A DNA stretch of 64,000 bases. Source: Halisarca cf. caerulea (lineage: Eukaryota > Porifera > Demospongiae > Chondrillida > Halisarcidae). Every line of letters begins with the position of its first letter. The stretch's first letter is position 1. Position numbers and translations under genes: made by a program. Below the pieces are notes generated by a model. That model worked only from the letters and a program-made list of their open reading frames with translations, searched no databases and was not told where the DNA came from. Where the stretch lies: contig CAUJGJ010000444.1 in NCBI GenBank assembly GCA_963170055.1, forward strand, positions 4,780,618 through 4,844,617, given 5' to 3'. This document shows, piece after piece, positions 22,320 through 32,738 of this stretch.

Positions 22320-24166
22320 CTGGTATAAACCCAATTTTAGTAAACCTGTTACATTGACAGCTGTCAGTGCAGGTGCTCTCAGTGTGACAGTATTCACATT
22401 TCTGCCATTCTTCAATCGGTACTCCACCTGACAAACGGTAACTCTTTCCTCAATCACTAAATCCTTAATCTTAATAGTCATAAATCCATCCACAGTAACT
22501 GAAGCATCAACACTGTACCTGCTAGGTGCTACAAAGGTAATATTAAGAAAATGAACATACATACATATATACTGTGTATTCTCTAAAAATTCGTCACACC
22601 TAATTTCACAAAAATTTCGTCTAACGAGAGAATTTAGAGTTGTTTTCCCACCAATGAGAAAGGCTGACAAAACCTTGGAGTCAAGCGACGAATACTTACA
22701 GAGCTGACAAAATTGTGGAGTTCGGCTATTATATGTACAGTACCTATAATGATTTAAATAACCCTAAAAAGTGGCAAAAAGAACGTTAAAGTGCTTTACT
22801 TGGCTTTTTGGTGTACAGTTTGCAATTTGGAGGGGATAGCTCGTCGCATAGCCGCCATTTTTTCTGCCCACACTCAATGGTAGGCCTACACTTGCTGAGC
22901 GAAAACAGCGAGTACTCCATCCAAAGCACAGGAAGAAGAACCACTGTAAGAAGTACAAAACTTAATTTCAATTCTACAGTTAATCTTAGGCTGAAAATTT
23001 GGATGACGAAATATTGGACAACATGACCAAGCTTTGGAGAATGGCCATTTTGTCAAATTCCAGAGATATTTTCAACACAAAACTATGGGTGATGAAATTA
23101 TGGAGTGCTGAATTTTTAGAGAATATACGGTATTATTAATATGCATACAAGTTGCAAAAAAAGAGGAAAAATTGGTCATCAGCTCTGTATTTTCTACTGC
23201 AGCACACCTGGACATGATATAACTAATTTGTATCCTTGAAACCATGCACTGTTGACTGTTGGTGTGTACAGCCTCATCTAGAGTTGATCAGTCCCAGACA
23301 CTTACACTAATGAATTGACATCAATTGACATCAATTAGAAAGTGTGCATATATCAGTGACCTATACTACATCACAGATGTCAGCACGCTTTTTTTCCTTT
23401 GATACACCCATAATTCGCTCCCAAGTGTTAACAATAGCTGAGCAGTTGAACTTCTGGACAGTTACACTAATACGTTGACACAACTTGTGGTAGGACAAAG
23501 GGCCATCAGTGGCCTCTTTGGTACGTGTTCCAAATTCTTGGAAAAAGACAAGGTCATCATCACTGTGTGCTCAGTGTCCAGTTTGTGTATGCTCAGTGTC
23601 CAGTTTGTAATAACAATCATTAGTTGTCAATCGATGTGCAAAAGTCATATGGTAACTATTACTTACAAGGAGAAAAGCCTTGTTATTATTGAGAACCCTG
23701 GGCTACGTTTCAGCAATTAACTACTTTTTAAACAGCTTGTATGGCAAAATGTGTTTGTTGACTTTGTCCTTGACCTTATATCCTAAAAGATGGATGGTGC
23801 CTATTCAGTGCTTAATAAATAAAAGGGTATGCAAGTACTAAGTATCATACGAGAGCAACTTACACTTGCTGAATGATGAGCCACAATTTACGGAAAATCG
23901 ATAGTTAGTAAGATTGTTATTTGCTACTTGGGCAGACACATACTGCCCAGCCATTTGTGTTGTAACGTTGATGATTTCTGATCCATTTGTTCCATTGACA
24001 ATAACTGTTTCATTTTGTGCTGATGAAGATCTGAAGTCATTGCACTCAACATAGTCATATTTTATCACATAAATTCCTTCAGAAGGTGGTATAAATGATA
24101 TCTGAACTCTGTTCATGCTCTTTGGTTGAACTGATGGTACAAGTATCCCATCTTGAGCAAAACACA
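22320..24166 (-). CDS. Two exons of an extracellular FN3/Ig-like protein (partial)
   Basis: Exon 24166-23864 (acceptor ..tgtag, donor gtaagt, enters and leaves in phase 1) encodes CFAQDGILVPSVQP... with ISFIPPSEGIYVIKYDYVEC and N-glycosylation sequons NET, NGT and NVT. Exon 22528-22320 (acceptor ..tttgtag, donor gtaaat) joins in matching phase and encodes SRYSVDASVTVDGF..., VCQVEYRLKNGRN and ALTAVNVTGLLKLGLYQ, the end of a fibronectin type III-like beta sandwich. Start, signal peptide and membrane segment lie outside. Probably a cell-surface or matrix receptor of the kind expanded in sponges. The 1.3-kb intron contains a MITE at 22570-23130. Confidence 0.6.
22570..23130. mobile_element. MITE with TA target inside the FN3 gene intron
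   Basis: CTGTGTATTCTCTAAAAATT and (complement of right) CCGTATATTCTCTAAAAATT are inverted ends with TA outside (22568-22569, 23131-23132). It contains one copy of the 58-bp repeat shared with 21990. No coding potential of its own. Confidence 0.65.
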
Positions 24167-24727
24167 CTACATAAAAGATTTAAAGAATAAGTGCAACAGG
24201 AGACACAAAGATAAGTACAATCAAAATACAATGCAAACTAAATTTCATGATTCTTCCACAGTATAACTCGTAGAATTTTGCATTCTTTCATGCTTTGACA
24301 GGAAACACCAAATTCAGAATTGTAAATTTTCAGTGTTAATCACCTCTACATTTGAATAAAGTCACATAACTGTCTGAATCCTAATTGCCAACAAATGACA
24401 ATATTATATTGCATGTGTCATAAAAAAGTTCAATATCGTATTTGTAGTATGATGCTAATAGATTGATACATTGGGTTTCAAGGTAGCAGGATAGGCTGAA
24501 GGGGTTTAAGAACTAAAGTTTAATGGAAAATAACTGCAGAATCACAATACCAATGCATGTAAAACTTTGCTGATAGCATTGATACTAAATACCCTGGATT
24601 GGAAACTGGTGTGGTATGCGCATGGTAGGTCTGTTATGGTTGCACAATTCTGGATATAACAAATATGTAATGAATATGTTCAAGCCCCATAGTATCAATA
24701 TAACTCGTTTTCCTGTTTTTGCAACAG

Positions 24728-24856
24728 TCTGTAACAGGAAAGGAAGCGCTTGAGTCACTTAATTGGCAGACAAGACCACACAGCACTCCTCGACAATTTG
24801 AATGCTACCGAAGTCGAATTGATATCGATAACACAGGCTACTACAAGTGTTTCAAA
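24728..24856 (+). CDS. Single Ig-like exon, opposite strand to the FN3 exons
   Basis: Between ..ttgcaacag and gtaaac a phase-0 exon of 43 codons encodes SVTGKEALESLNWQTRP and FECYRSRIDIDNTGYYKCFK. The motif [IL]-x-x-x-D-x-G-Y-Y-x-C is the F-strand signature of immunoglobulin domains. No neighbouring exon on this strand was identified, so it may be a stray exon of a receptor gene or a pseudogene remnant. Confidence 0.5.
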
Positions 24857-25463
24857 GTAAACATGGTTGTGAAAATATATTTAGTAGTACTGTGAGTGTC
24901 CCTGTTGCTGCATGTGGGACAGGTCCGAAATCTCACAATGGTGTCACTGAGCTGGAATTTGGCCTAAAATATCCTACGTAAGGCTTCAACTCATGTGACA
25001 CACGCGTGATAAAGTATTTTGTTCACAGACTAAAGTTTGTTAACGCTGTGGAATTTAGTCTGCACTCATGCTTTTGCAAATGCTATTTCGGGCACAATTG
25101 ATCTCAGACACGCTTCTTTTTTTTCTAGAAACTTAAAGGATCACATTTACGATCAGCATTTGTTGGCGCAAACTGCAATTCATTCGAGATCGAATGATGC
25201 CTAGGACCAATCAGTTAGTAGGTTTAACGAAGACAAGTTGATATCTTGAATATCTTTAAAACTGTTCCAGTATTCAAAACCCCCATGGGTAAAACGTTAG
25301 ATATCACTGATAGGAACATTTTAGCCCATATTCTGTGTCTCTAGGCCTATGTTCTGATTTACACATATCCAAAAACTGCTGATCAGGACTATCGGACAAA
25401 TCGTTGATTATTCGTATACCAAAGGAAAATATTTGGTTGTAAAGTAGCGCAACAAGTAGCTTA

Positions 25464-25793
25464 CAGTACTTCTCATAGAAAACCGTCCAGTTTATGGGCG
25501 ATGACCGTGTGACCGACTGACTGACTGACCACCCCAAAACAATTGAACGACCGTGTGACTGCCGGTGACGGTTTGCAAGAGATCGAAGCACCCACCCTTT
25601 TTTCTCTAAAGACTCCTCAAACTTGAGAAAAAGTCTGAGTCGTTCGCATCCATTGGCAATTGATCTCCTGAAATATTTGAAGCGTCTTCTTCGATCGTTG
25701 GATTGGGGCGAGTCCATTCTAACTACTTGGAGGAATATCACTTTGGAAATGCGACGTATCCCTCGGATGCAAATAGCTGTAGCTCCACAGTCT
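25464..25793 (+). mobile_element. Truncated 5' part of the gtacttctcatag MITE
   Basis: After TA (25462-25463), CAGTACTTCTCATAGAAAAC and the following 330 bp follow the reference copy at 20795 up to gctccacagtctta, where similarity stops. Confidence 0.8.
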
Positions 25794-25984
25794 TACAACA
25801 TTGGTTGCAAGACTTGGTGTATGCCATAAACAGCCTAATGCATGAGGCGCTACAAGGACTGACGTGCAATTTGATCACGTGTCCGTAAGAATTTCTACGG
25901 GCGTTTTTTTAGGTACCTACACCTTTCTTATGGCAATAATTACGGGTGCAATTTTGTAGTCAAACGTCAACTTTATTATTAATT

Positions 25985-26308
25985 CTTATACCGTATTACT
26001 GTGCGCAATTACTCTGCGTAATAACAGAGAATACCGTAATTACGTAGTATAATTACGTAGTGCAACTTCGCTCTGTTGTGCCTTTAGGAAGTCTTTCTGT
26101 GCTCTTCAAACATTGGTTAAACTTTGACTTTGTCTTTAGTATGCCTTTGAACCGGCGTTGACCGACCTACATGGAAATTTCCTGGCCAATGTCGCAACTT
26201 ACTAGTTGGCAAGTCACACATCAAGACGGAAATGTTCTCTTATTCTGACCAAAACACTAAACCACGTGTTCTCCTTAGCAAAATGGGAACGGTCTTGGAG
26301 ATATCAGC
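25985..26308 (-). mobile_element. Partial hAT-like MITE copy, cut by the Harbinger-type element
   Basis: In reverse orientation this matches 19908-20250 of the full copy (tactgtgcgcaattactctg, ggagatat...). Similarity ends exactly at the TTA before the element at 26312, as expected if that element inserted into it; the other half is not found downstream. Confidence 0.65.
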
Positions 26309-26311
26309 TTA

Positions 26312-27560
26312 GGCCCAGGTCACACTGCGGCGACGGTGACAGTTGCGGTCACGTACGGTGACGTTTTGTCGGTCACACCTTTCATTTCCTGCCGTCACTG
26401 TGATCTAACCGTGACGTCACCCTCACTGTGGCCATTGATGTCACGGCGGCAGTGACAGTAACGGTAAAAGCGACGGTTGCGCGAAGTGTTTAGTTTTATT
26501 TGAGACGTTTCTTGCGAACGAAAGCTAAAGTTATGGCGGCTGTTGCGAAGAAGGTAAAGGTAAAGTGGGATCCTGAAGCAGAAAGAAAACTTATTGATAT
26601 TTGGGCAGATATTTTGGAGGAAACCAGCGGGAAAATGATGACGCACAAGAAAGAAGCAGTAGCAGTGAAATGGCTCAACGAATATCTATCCAAGGAGTTT
26701 GACTACGCAGAGGAGTACAGTGAGAAGGCAGTTTCTAACAAGATTGACACCATTATGAAGAAAGGTAAACAGATGTACTTAAATTACCAAAGAAAAGGCG
26801 AGACGGGGAAAGAGTATACTCTGAAGGACAAAGAAATAGAGATAGACATAGAAGCAGCCAAATCAGTGTGGCCCAACTTTACTACATTTTTCAATCGTTT
26901 TAAGGATCATCCTTCATTGGGCCCTGGTTCTGTTGATGACTCTGCTGTCACACCAATACCCGAAGAGGTAATAGAGACTACAGTGGTATCACTGAATGAA
27001 GACTGTGACAACTGTAGCACACCTGCAGGTCCGTCATCCAGGTGCCCAAGCAGAGCATCAAATCTCAGTACGGGAACAATTGATGCTTGCGACAAAGACA
27101 TCCCCTTTGAAGATGATGATGGGGATGATGACGACAATAGTGATGAGCCACCCGCAGCGAAGAAGAAAAAGAAGGAGGAGCCTAGCACACCCAGTTTTGC
27201 AATACTGCAAGTAGGAAAAAAGAGGGGCATGAACAGCAAAACTGGATCTGCTCAGTTCTTGTTTGCTTTCAGTGAGCTGCAAGAAAAAGCACAAGCAAGA
27301 CAAATAGAACATGAGACAAAGATGCAGCAAGAAGCTATGACTTTCCAGCAAAAGTTGGAACAAGACAGGATAAAATTTGAATCGAATTTGTCAAGTACCA
27401 TGTCACAGCAAAATCAGCAGTTTCAAATGATGATGATGCAGCAGAACCAGGCATTCCAAGCAGAATTGTTCAAGAAGTTGTTTGACAAAAAAGAGGACAA
27501 GTAGCTATGAAGTTGCATGATTTTGTTAAGGTTTTAGTTATCTCAAGTGCAGTTTAAAAC
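26312..27560 (+). mobile_element. One-ended Harbinger-type element carrying a SANT protein
   Basis: The left part begins GGCCCAGGTCACACTGCGGC after TTA (26309-26311) and is full of cggtgac / gtcacggt words, typical of Harbinger subterminal repeats. It holds one gene (26500-27504). No matching right TIR occurs before the MITE pieces at 27637, so the right side, with any transposase, was lost. Confidence 0.5.
26500..27504 (+). CDS. Myb/SANT-like DNA-binding protein of Harbinger type
   Basis: Open for 334 codons; ATG at 26533 (MAAVAKKVKVKW) is as good a start as the first ATG at 26500. Residues ~20-115 form a trihelix/SANT-like domain (W-D-P-E-A-E-R-K-L-I-D-I-W near the start, W-L-N-E-Y and SVWPNFTTFFNRF at the end). 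An acidic segment (DDDGDDDDNSDE) and a lysine run (KKKKKEE, probable nuclear signal) follow. The C-terminus is a glutamine/methionine-rich coiled coil (RQIEHETKMQQEAMTFQQKL). In Harbinger elements such a protein brings the DDE transposase to DNA and into the nucleus. No stop or frameshift here, so it may still be expressed or domesticated. Confidence 0.65.
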   Translation: MRRFLRTKAKVMAAVAKKVKVKWDPEAERKLIDIWADILEETSGKMMTHKKEAVAVKWLNEYLSKEFDYAEEYSEKAVSNKIDTIMKKGKQMYLNYQRKGETGKEYTLKDKEIEIDIEAAKSVWPNFTTFFNRFKDHPSLGPGSVDDSAVTPIPEEVIETTVVSLNEDCDNCSTPAGPSSRCPSRASNLSTGTIDACDKDIPFEDDDGDDDDNSDEPPAAKKKKKEEPSTPSFAILQVGKKRGMNSKTGSAQFLFAFSELQEKAQARQIEHETKMQQEAMTFQQKLEQDRIKFESNLSSTMSQQNQQFQMMMMQQNQAFQAELFKKLFDKKEDK

Positions 27561-27636
27561 ATCTCATTTTGGTTCATAATTATCTCATTGACATCCTTCT
27601 GTCCATTACATACATCATCACGGTGACCATGAAATT

Positions 27637-27945
27637 TGCATCTGAGGGATACGTCGCATTTCCAAAGTGATATTCCAAGTACGTAGCTAGAACAGACTCG
27701 CCCCAATTCAATGATCAAAGAAGACACTTTCAATATTACAGGAGATAAAACGCCAATGGAGGCGGGCAACTCGGACTTTTTCTCATATTTGAAGAGTCTT
27801 AAAAGAAAGAGAGTGGGTGTTTCGATCTCTCGCGAAACGTCACTGCCAGTCACACGGTCATTCAATTGTTGTTTGGGAGGTCAGGCAGGCAGTCGATCAC
27901 ACGGTCATCGCCTGTAAACTGGACAGTTTTCTGTGAGAAGTACTG
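27637..27945 (-). mobile_element. Inverted 5' fragment of the gtacttctcatag MITE
   Basis: Reverse-strand match to the first ~310 bp of the reference copy, ending at gagaagtactg followed by TA (27946-27947). Inner boundary about 27637. Confidence 0.75.
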
Positions 27946-27947
27946 TA

Positions 27948-28151
27948 CAAAATCCATTGCTTAACATAGTTTAAATACACTATTTCTCTCTCTTCCAACA
28001 TGATTAGTTTAACACTATTGGCATTGCGTAACGACTGTGACGTATTATTACGCATCATGAGATGACAAGGTTCAAAGTGAAAATTGACTCCTGACTGAGT
28101 GCTGACTGACCAGCGGACGCCATGCTGGACGGTTTTCTATGAGAAGTACCG
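27948..28151 (+). mobile_element. 3' fragment of the gtacttctcatag MITE, head-to-head with the previous piece
   Basis: Forward match to the last ~200 bp of the reference copy (cactatttctctctcttcc ... gagaagtaccg) followed by TA (28152-28153). It abuts the inverted 5' fragment, so an internal rearrangement or two nested copies created the junction near 27948. Confidence 0.7.
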
Positions 28152-28204
28152 TATTTGGTCAAACACCTTGTTTCCCTGCTACTAGCTGCACTAGGATGTT
28201 TTAA

Positions 28205-29483
28205 CCCTCTGACCCGCGCCCTATATGGTACTTCTCATAGAAAATCGTCCAGCACGCCGTCAGTCGTTCAGTCAGTCGATCAGCACTCAGTCAAGGGTCA
28301 ATTGTCAGTTTGAACGGCGTCATTTCGTGATGCGTAATAAAACGTCACGGTCGTTACGCAATACCAATAGTCGAGGAAGAAAGAAATGACGAGAAAAGTT
28401 GCATTCAAACCACAGTATGCACAGAAATTATTTTCGATTACGCAGAATAAACGATTTTCGCTGAAGCTTTGAACGATTTTCGCTAAAGTTTCGAGCGAAC
28501 TTCGCTGAAGCTTCAAGGGCACCATATTAAAATTTTGTGCGAACTTAACTGAAACTTTGAACGAACTTCACTGAAACTTCAAGTGAACGTCATTAATACT
28601 TTCAAGGAACAAGCAAGACTGCGGAGCTACTGCTATCCGCATCCGAGGGGTACATCGCATTTCCAAAGTGATATCCCTCCAAGTAGTTAAATGGGACTCG
28701 CCCCAATCCAGCGATCGAAGAAGACGCTTTGAATATTTCAGGAGATAAATTGCCAATGGAGGCGGACAACTCAGACTTTTTTCTCAAATTTGAAGAGTCT
28801 TTAGAGAAAAAGAGAGTGGATGTTTCGATCTCTTGCAAAATGTCACGGCCAGTCACACGGTCGTTCAATCGTTGCTCGAACGGCCAGTCAGTCATTCAGT
28901 CACGCAGTCATCAGCCGTAAACTGGACGGTTTTCTATGAGAAGTACCGTACATATACGCCTTTATAAAGGAATTCACTTACGAATATTTATCTTAAGAAA
29001 GGAAAGTCGCACAAACCTTTGGTAACCACAGCCATGAAGTACAGTAGTAAGCTAGGTATTCATTGGTAAAACAATGGATTTCGGCCTTTGACAAAATGAA
29101 TACAGCCCAATAGATCTATACGAAATTTACGCGCACTCACCGAAAATGTCCTCTAACTTGTAACTCGAATGTCCTATAAACACAAACTACCTATCAATCG
29201 ATAGATCATTTCCAGAGCTTCGTTTTGATACCCTTGGGAATGTTCTATAGTCGCTCAAACATCTCAAAAATATTGTCAAAGCTACAAAAGACGTTCCACA
29301 GCGGACATTTTACTTTCGTGCCACACTTTTATACTGACGGAGTTTAGTATTAGATTGTAGCCCATTTATTCCTCGATAAAATGATACACAATGTGACCCA
29401 GCAAACCAATAGTAAGAGGCAATAGGAGCCTTTTACAAATCGCAAAGTGAACTATTTGCAGGTATAGGGCGAGGGTCAAAGGG
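28205..29483. mobile_element. piggyBac-type element hosting a nested MITE
   Basis: TTAA at 28201-28204 and 29484-29487; ends CCCTCTGACCCGCGCCCTAT and (complement) CCCTTTGACCCTCGCCCTAT. The MITE at 28226-28948 interrupts the left end at a TA. The remaining ~550 bp interior has no open frame. Confidence 0.75.
28226..28948 (-). mobile_element. Full-length inverted copy of the gtacttctcatag MITE
   Basis: 723 bp, inverted relative to 20795, TIRs at both ends, TA at 28224-28225 and 28949-28950. Inserted inside the piggyBac-type element's left terminus and therefore younger than it. Confidence 0.8.
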
Positions 29484-29772
29484 TTAAAGTGTACAGTGCT
29501 ATTGTAGGACTTATAGAAGAGCGTCGACCTCTTCGCACTGATTAGAAAAGGCCTGCATGGATTCAAAGCTTGTTTTCGGTGAGTTACTTATCTTGGGCTA
29601 CGTTTACACGACAACGATTTTGTACATATCTGCATAAAATTGTTGCATTTAGGCCTATCATTTACACGACAACGTCCGAAAACGCAGTAATATCCGGTTA
29701 TTTTTGTATCTGCAACAAAAAGTGGAAATGTCACTTTCCGTTGCCACAAACGTTGCTGTGTAAACAGGAATC

Positions 29773-31059
29773 ATGTTTTCGAAGAAGATGGTTGTTCGTA
29801 CTGTTACTGCTCTTTTGGCTCTTTTATCGAGTTTGCTTGGGATTTATTCGTCCGCGTATCACTCAATGGTACTTCGCTGTGCCCAGTTCAATCGCAGAAG
29901 ACGCCGGTTGGTTCATTTAGCCTTACTTTTGCCACGCAACGGACTGGTAGCAAGACAAAGACGACGAAGGCGCTTCTGAAACAGACCCGGACGGACTCAG
30001 GTTTGGTGGCAGAACTTTGTTAACGGTAGAGTTATAGCTGAGGAATGGAAGGAGAATTTCAGAATGCAAAAACACAATTTCGAACAACTCTGTGCGGAGT
30101 TGAAACCATTTGTGGAGAAACGAACCACTAACATGCGCTCGCCCATCTCCGTAGAGTGCCAGATTGCTGCAACCTTATATTACCTGGCTGATGAAGGAAG
30201 GCTTCGAAAGACAGCCAATGCTTTCGGTATATCCCGTGCATCAGTGTCACTGATTGTCCGTAGAGTGACAAAAGCCATTTCTTTGCACTTGGGACCAATA
30301 TATATAAAGCTGCCGTTAACTGAAGAAGCAGTGAAGGACAAAGTCACAAGATTTTACTCTTCATTTTTGGTGCCACAGTGTTTGGGTGCCATTGACGGCA
30401 CTCATATTGAAATCAAGCAGCCCAAATCGAATCCCACTGACTACATCAACAGGAAGGGCTGATACTCGTTGAATGTACAGGCATGCTGTGACTACAATTA
30501 TTGTTTTATGGACGTTGTAGTGAAGTGGCCCGGGAGCGTTCACGATGCTCGGATCTTTGCCAATTCACAAATAAACAAGCATCTCAAGGAAGGCGGTATC
30601 CCTCCATGCCCAAGACAAATAGTGGAAGGTGAAGCAGCTGTTCCTGTGTTTTTACTAGGCGATCCAGCATACCCACTCATGCCATATCTTATGAAAGAAT
30701 ATGCCAATGGAGGAAGCACACGTCAGGAACAGTACTTCGGCTTGAATTTATACAGTGCCCGAAATGTTATCGAGTGTTCCTTTGGACGCTTGAAGGCTAG
30801 ATTTGGGGTTTTGAAGAGAGCGATGGACATCAATATTGATGAACTGCCTTTCGTTATTTATGCGTGTTTTGTTCTGCACAATTTCTGTGAACTGAAAGGG
30901 GAGAGTGTGGCAGAAACTAGTGTGCAAAACTGCATTGCCTATGACAGGGAGTTTCAACCCCAAGCAACGACAGGCAGATACAGCACCACAACAGCTGGAA
31001 ACACCGAGCAAGCTGGGAAAATAGTGAAAAGGATTTTAACCAAGTATTTCGATCCGTAG
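29773..31059 (+). pseudogene. Harbinger transposase (HARBI1-like), two in-frame TGA
   Basis: One reading frame runs from ATG 29773 to TAG 31057-31059, interrupted only by TGA at 29977-29979 and 30460-30462. It contains the arginine-rich N-terminus, WWQNFVNGRVIAEEWKENF, an HTH (ECQIAATLYYLADEG..KTANAFGISRASVS), and the DDE_Tnp_4 core: D in GAIDGTHIEIKQP, D in [12 protein letters not shown] in [16 protein letters not shown]. These transposases cut at 3-bp targets together with a SANT partner, here encoded on the opposite strand at 31.4-32.5 kb. The catalytic residues survive, so inactivation is by the stops alone; both could be CGA-to-TGA or TGG-to-TGA changes. Confidence 0.85.
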
Positions 31060-31449
31060 AACAGTTTATATTATCAGATTCTATGGTAGAACCCACGTCA
31101 TGTTAACAATATTATTGTTATGTTCATTATTATCATATTATAAGCTAATGTATAATCATTACTTGTTCAATGTTATAAAATTTAATAACAGCTGCAATAG
31201 TAATGACGAAAAAGGCAATACGAAAATTAAGTACATGTGCAAGTTGGAACACAAATTTTTTAACATACAATTATGTAATATACTCAACATTATCAATCAT
31301 TGTGGTAAAAGTGGTATTGGTCAGGGTAGTCAGGTGGGTCAAGACTCGACAAGTGTTGGGTGTTCAAATCAACATGGTGGTGCACAGTTAATGGTAAATG
31401 TTCAGTGGCGGAGTGTAGTGGTGGTTGGTAGGGTTGGGGGACTGGGTTT

Positions 31450-32532
31450 CAGATTGGGTGTGGTACCCTTCCAGACTCCTGCGATGACATAACTTGCCTC
31501 AACATGGAAAACCCACTCAGAATGGCACCTGAGAGTTTGTCCATATTGCTGGACATTTTGTCAATGCTAACTTGCATAGCCCTGTCAGAGTCCTCCAGCT
31601 GCTGCAAAATACTCTTCTTGAACTGAAGGTCTTAAGTGGCTATGTCAGCTGCTGGAAGTCGTTTTCTCAAGTCCTTCTGCTTGTAATTACTTAGCTTCTC
31701 ATCTAAAAGCTGTCGTCTTTTGGCGATGTCCCCCTCTAGTTCGTCAGTGATGATGGAACTGCTGGCTTTGGACTGTGAGGTTGACAGTCTGGACTGCGAC
31801 GTGGCCTTGGACTGTGAGGTTGACGGTTTGGAATGCGACTCGGATGTGGCCTTGGACTGCAAGGTGGAGGCCTTGGACTGTGACATGGAGGCCTTGGACT
31901 GTGTGGTGGAGGGATTGGACTGTGAGGTGGAGGGATTGGACTGTGAGGTGGAGGGATTGGACTGTGACATGGAGACCTTGGACTGTGAGGTGGAAGGATT
32001 GGACTGCGGAGTAGACGGCTTGGGCTGTGAGGTTGTGATCTGGCTCTCTGCTTCATCATCACCATCAAACTTCTCTGTCTCACCATTAGCTGACATATCC
32101 CGCCATCAAACGTGTCTTCAAGTAAGTCCCCACTTTCCAAGCCACTTCTTACTTGCTCTGTGGCTGGTGATCCACCCCAAATTTCCTGACAAATCGTATA
32201 GTATAGTTCCACCACTCTTCCTTGTCCACTCCTTCGACCAGAGTCAACAGCTTTGCGATAGCGCAGGTGTACCATTTTAATTTTAGTGGAAACGATCGCT
32301 TTGGTGACTTCTTCAGGACGATGGCGGTATTCCTTGTTGAATCCTGGCGTTTCCCCTTCATCGACACTCCGTGAGCCACAAAGCACTCGTGAATATCGCT
32401 GTACTTTGATTGTATTGATTCCCAGTCAATGTTCTGCAGACTCTTTTCGGCCTTGTACTCCAAAGTAAGGCTAAGAAGCAGCTCTACCTCGTCATCTGTC
32501 CACGTAAAGTATTCCCTTGACTCTTTCGCCAT
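31450..32532 (-). pseudogene. SANT/Myb-like partner protein of the Harbinger element, frameshifted
   Basis: ATG at 32532 (MAKESREYFTWTDDEVELL) begins a SANT-like domain. Reading must change frame near 32350 to continue EEVTKAIVSTKIKMVHLRYR..., then AVDSGRRSGQGRVVELYYT and CQEIWGGSPATEQV, the conserved core of these proteins. It changes again near 32090 into a low-complexity linker of heptads (STSQSNP repeats), then DIAKRRQLLDEKLSNYKQKD, an in-frame TAA at 31632-31634, and a helical tail (KKSILQQLEDSDRAMQVSID) to about 31450. Two frameshifts and one stop make it a pseudogene; small introns could explain one of the changes. Confidence 0.7.
31775..32030 (-). repeat. 21-bp coding minisatellite
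   Basis: About ten degenerate 21-bp units (ggattggactgtgaggtgga) lie inside the SANT protein linker, each encoding one seven-residue repeat of the STSQSNP type. They create long spurious open frames on both strands. Confidence 0.85.
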
Positions 32533-32738
32533 TCTTTTTTCTCTCGCTATTTTTACAGGAATAAAATCGATAACGGTTATATACTGTTTATCCCTAGCAT
32601 TGTACCTACGTAGATCCTTATAGGCCAGTTTCGAAATTGCGTAACCGGAAGCGCACGCACTCGGCGTGGAAACCAGCTGTTGGCAAAAAGGAATCACAAC
32701 GTGTACATCGTAAATCGATTTCGTCCTGAGACTCGGCC

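Noticed and set aside
27554..27865. 103-codon - strand frame and its + strand counterpart
   Set aside because: They are readings of the MITE fragment; similar frames appear in every copy with different stops.
29977..30462. Selenocysteine or TGA recoding in the HARBI1-like gene
   Set aside because: No reason for recoding in this family; other dead elements here have the same TGA lesions, so decay is simpler.
31720..32280. 186-codon + strand frame with DCEVEGLD-type repeats
   Set aside because: Antisense of the 21-bp minisatellite in the SANT pseudogene.
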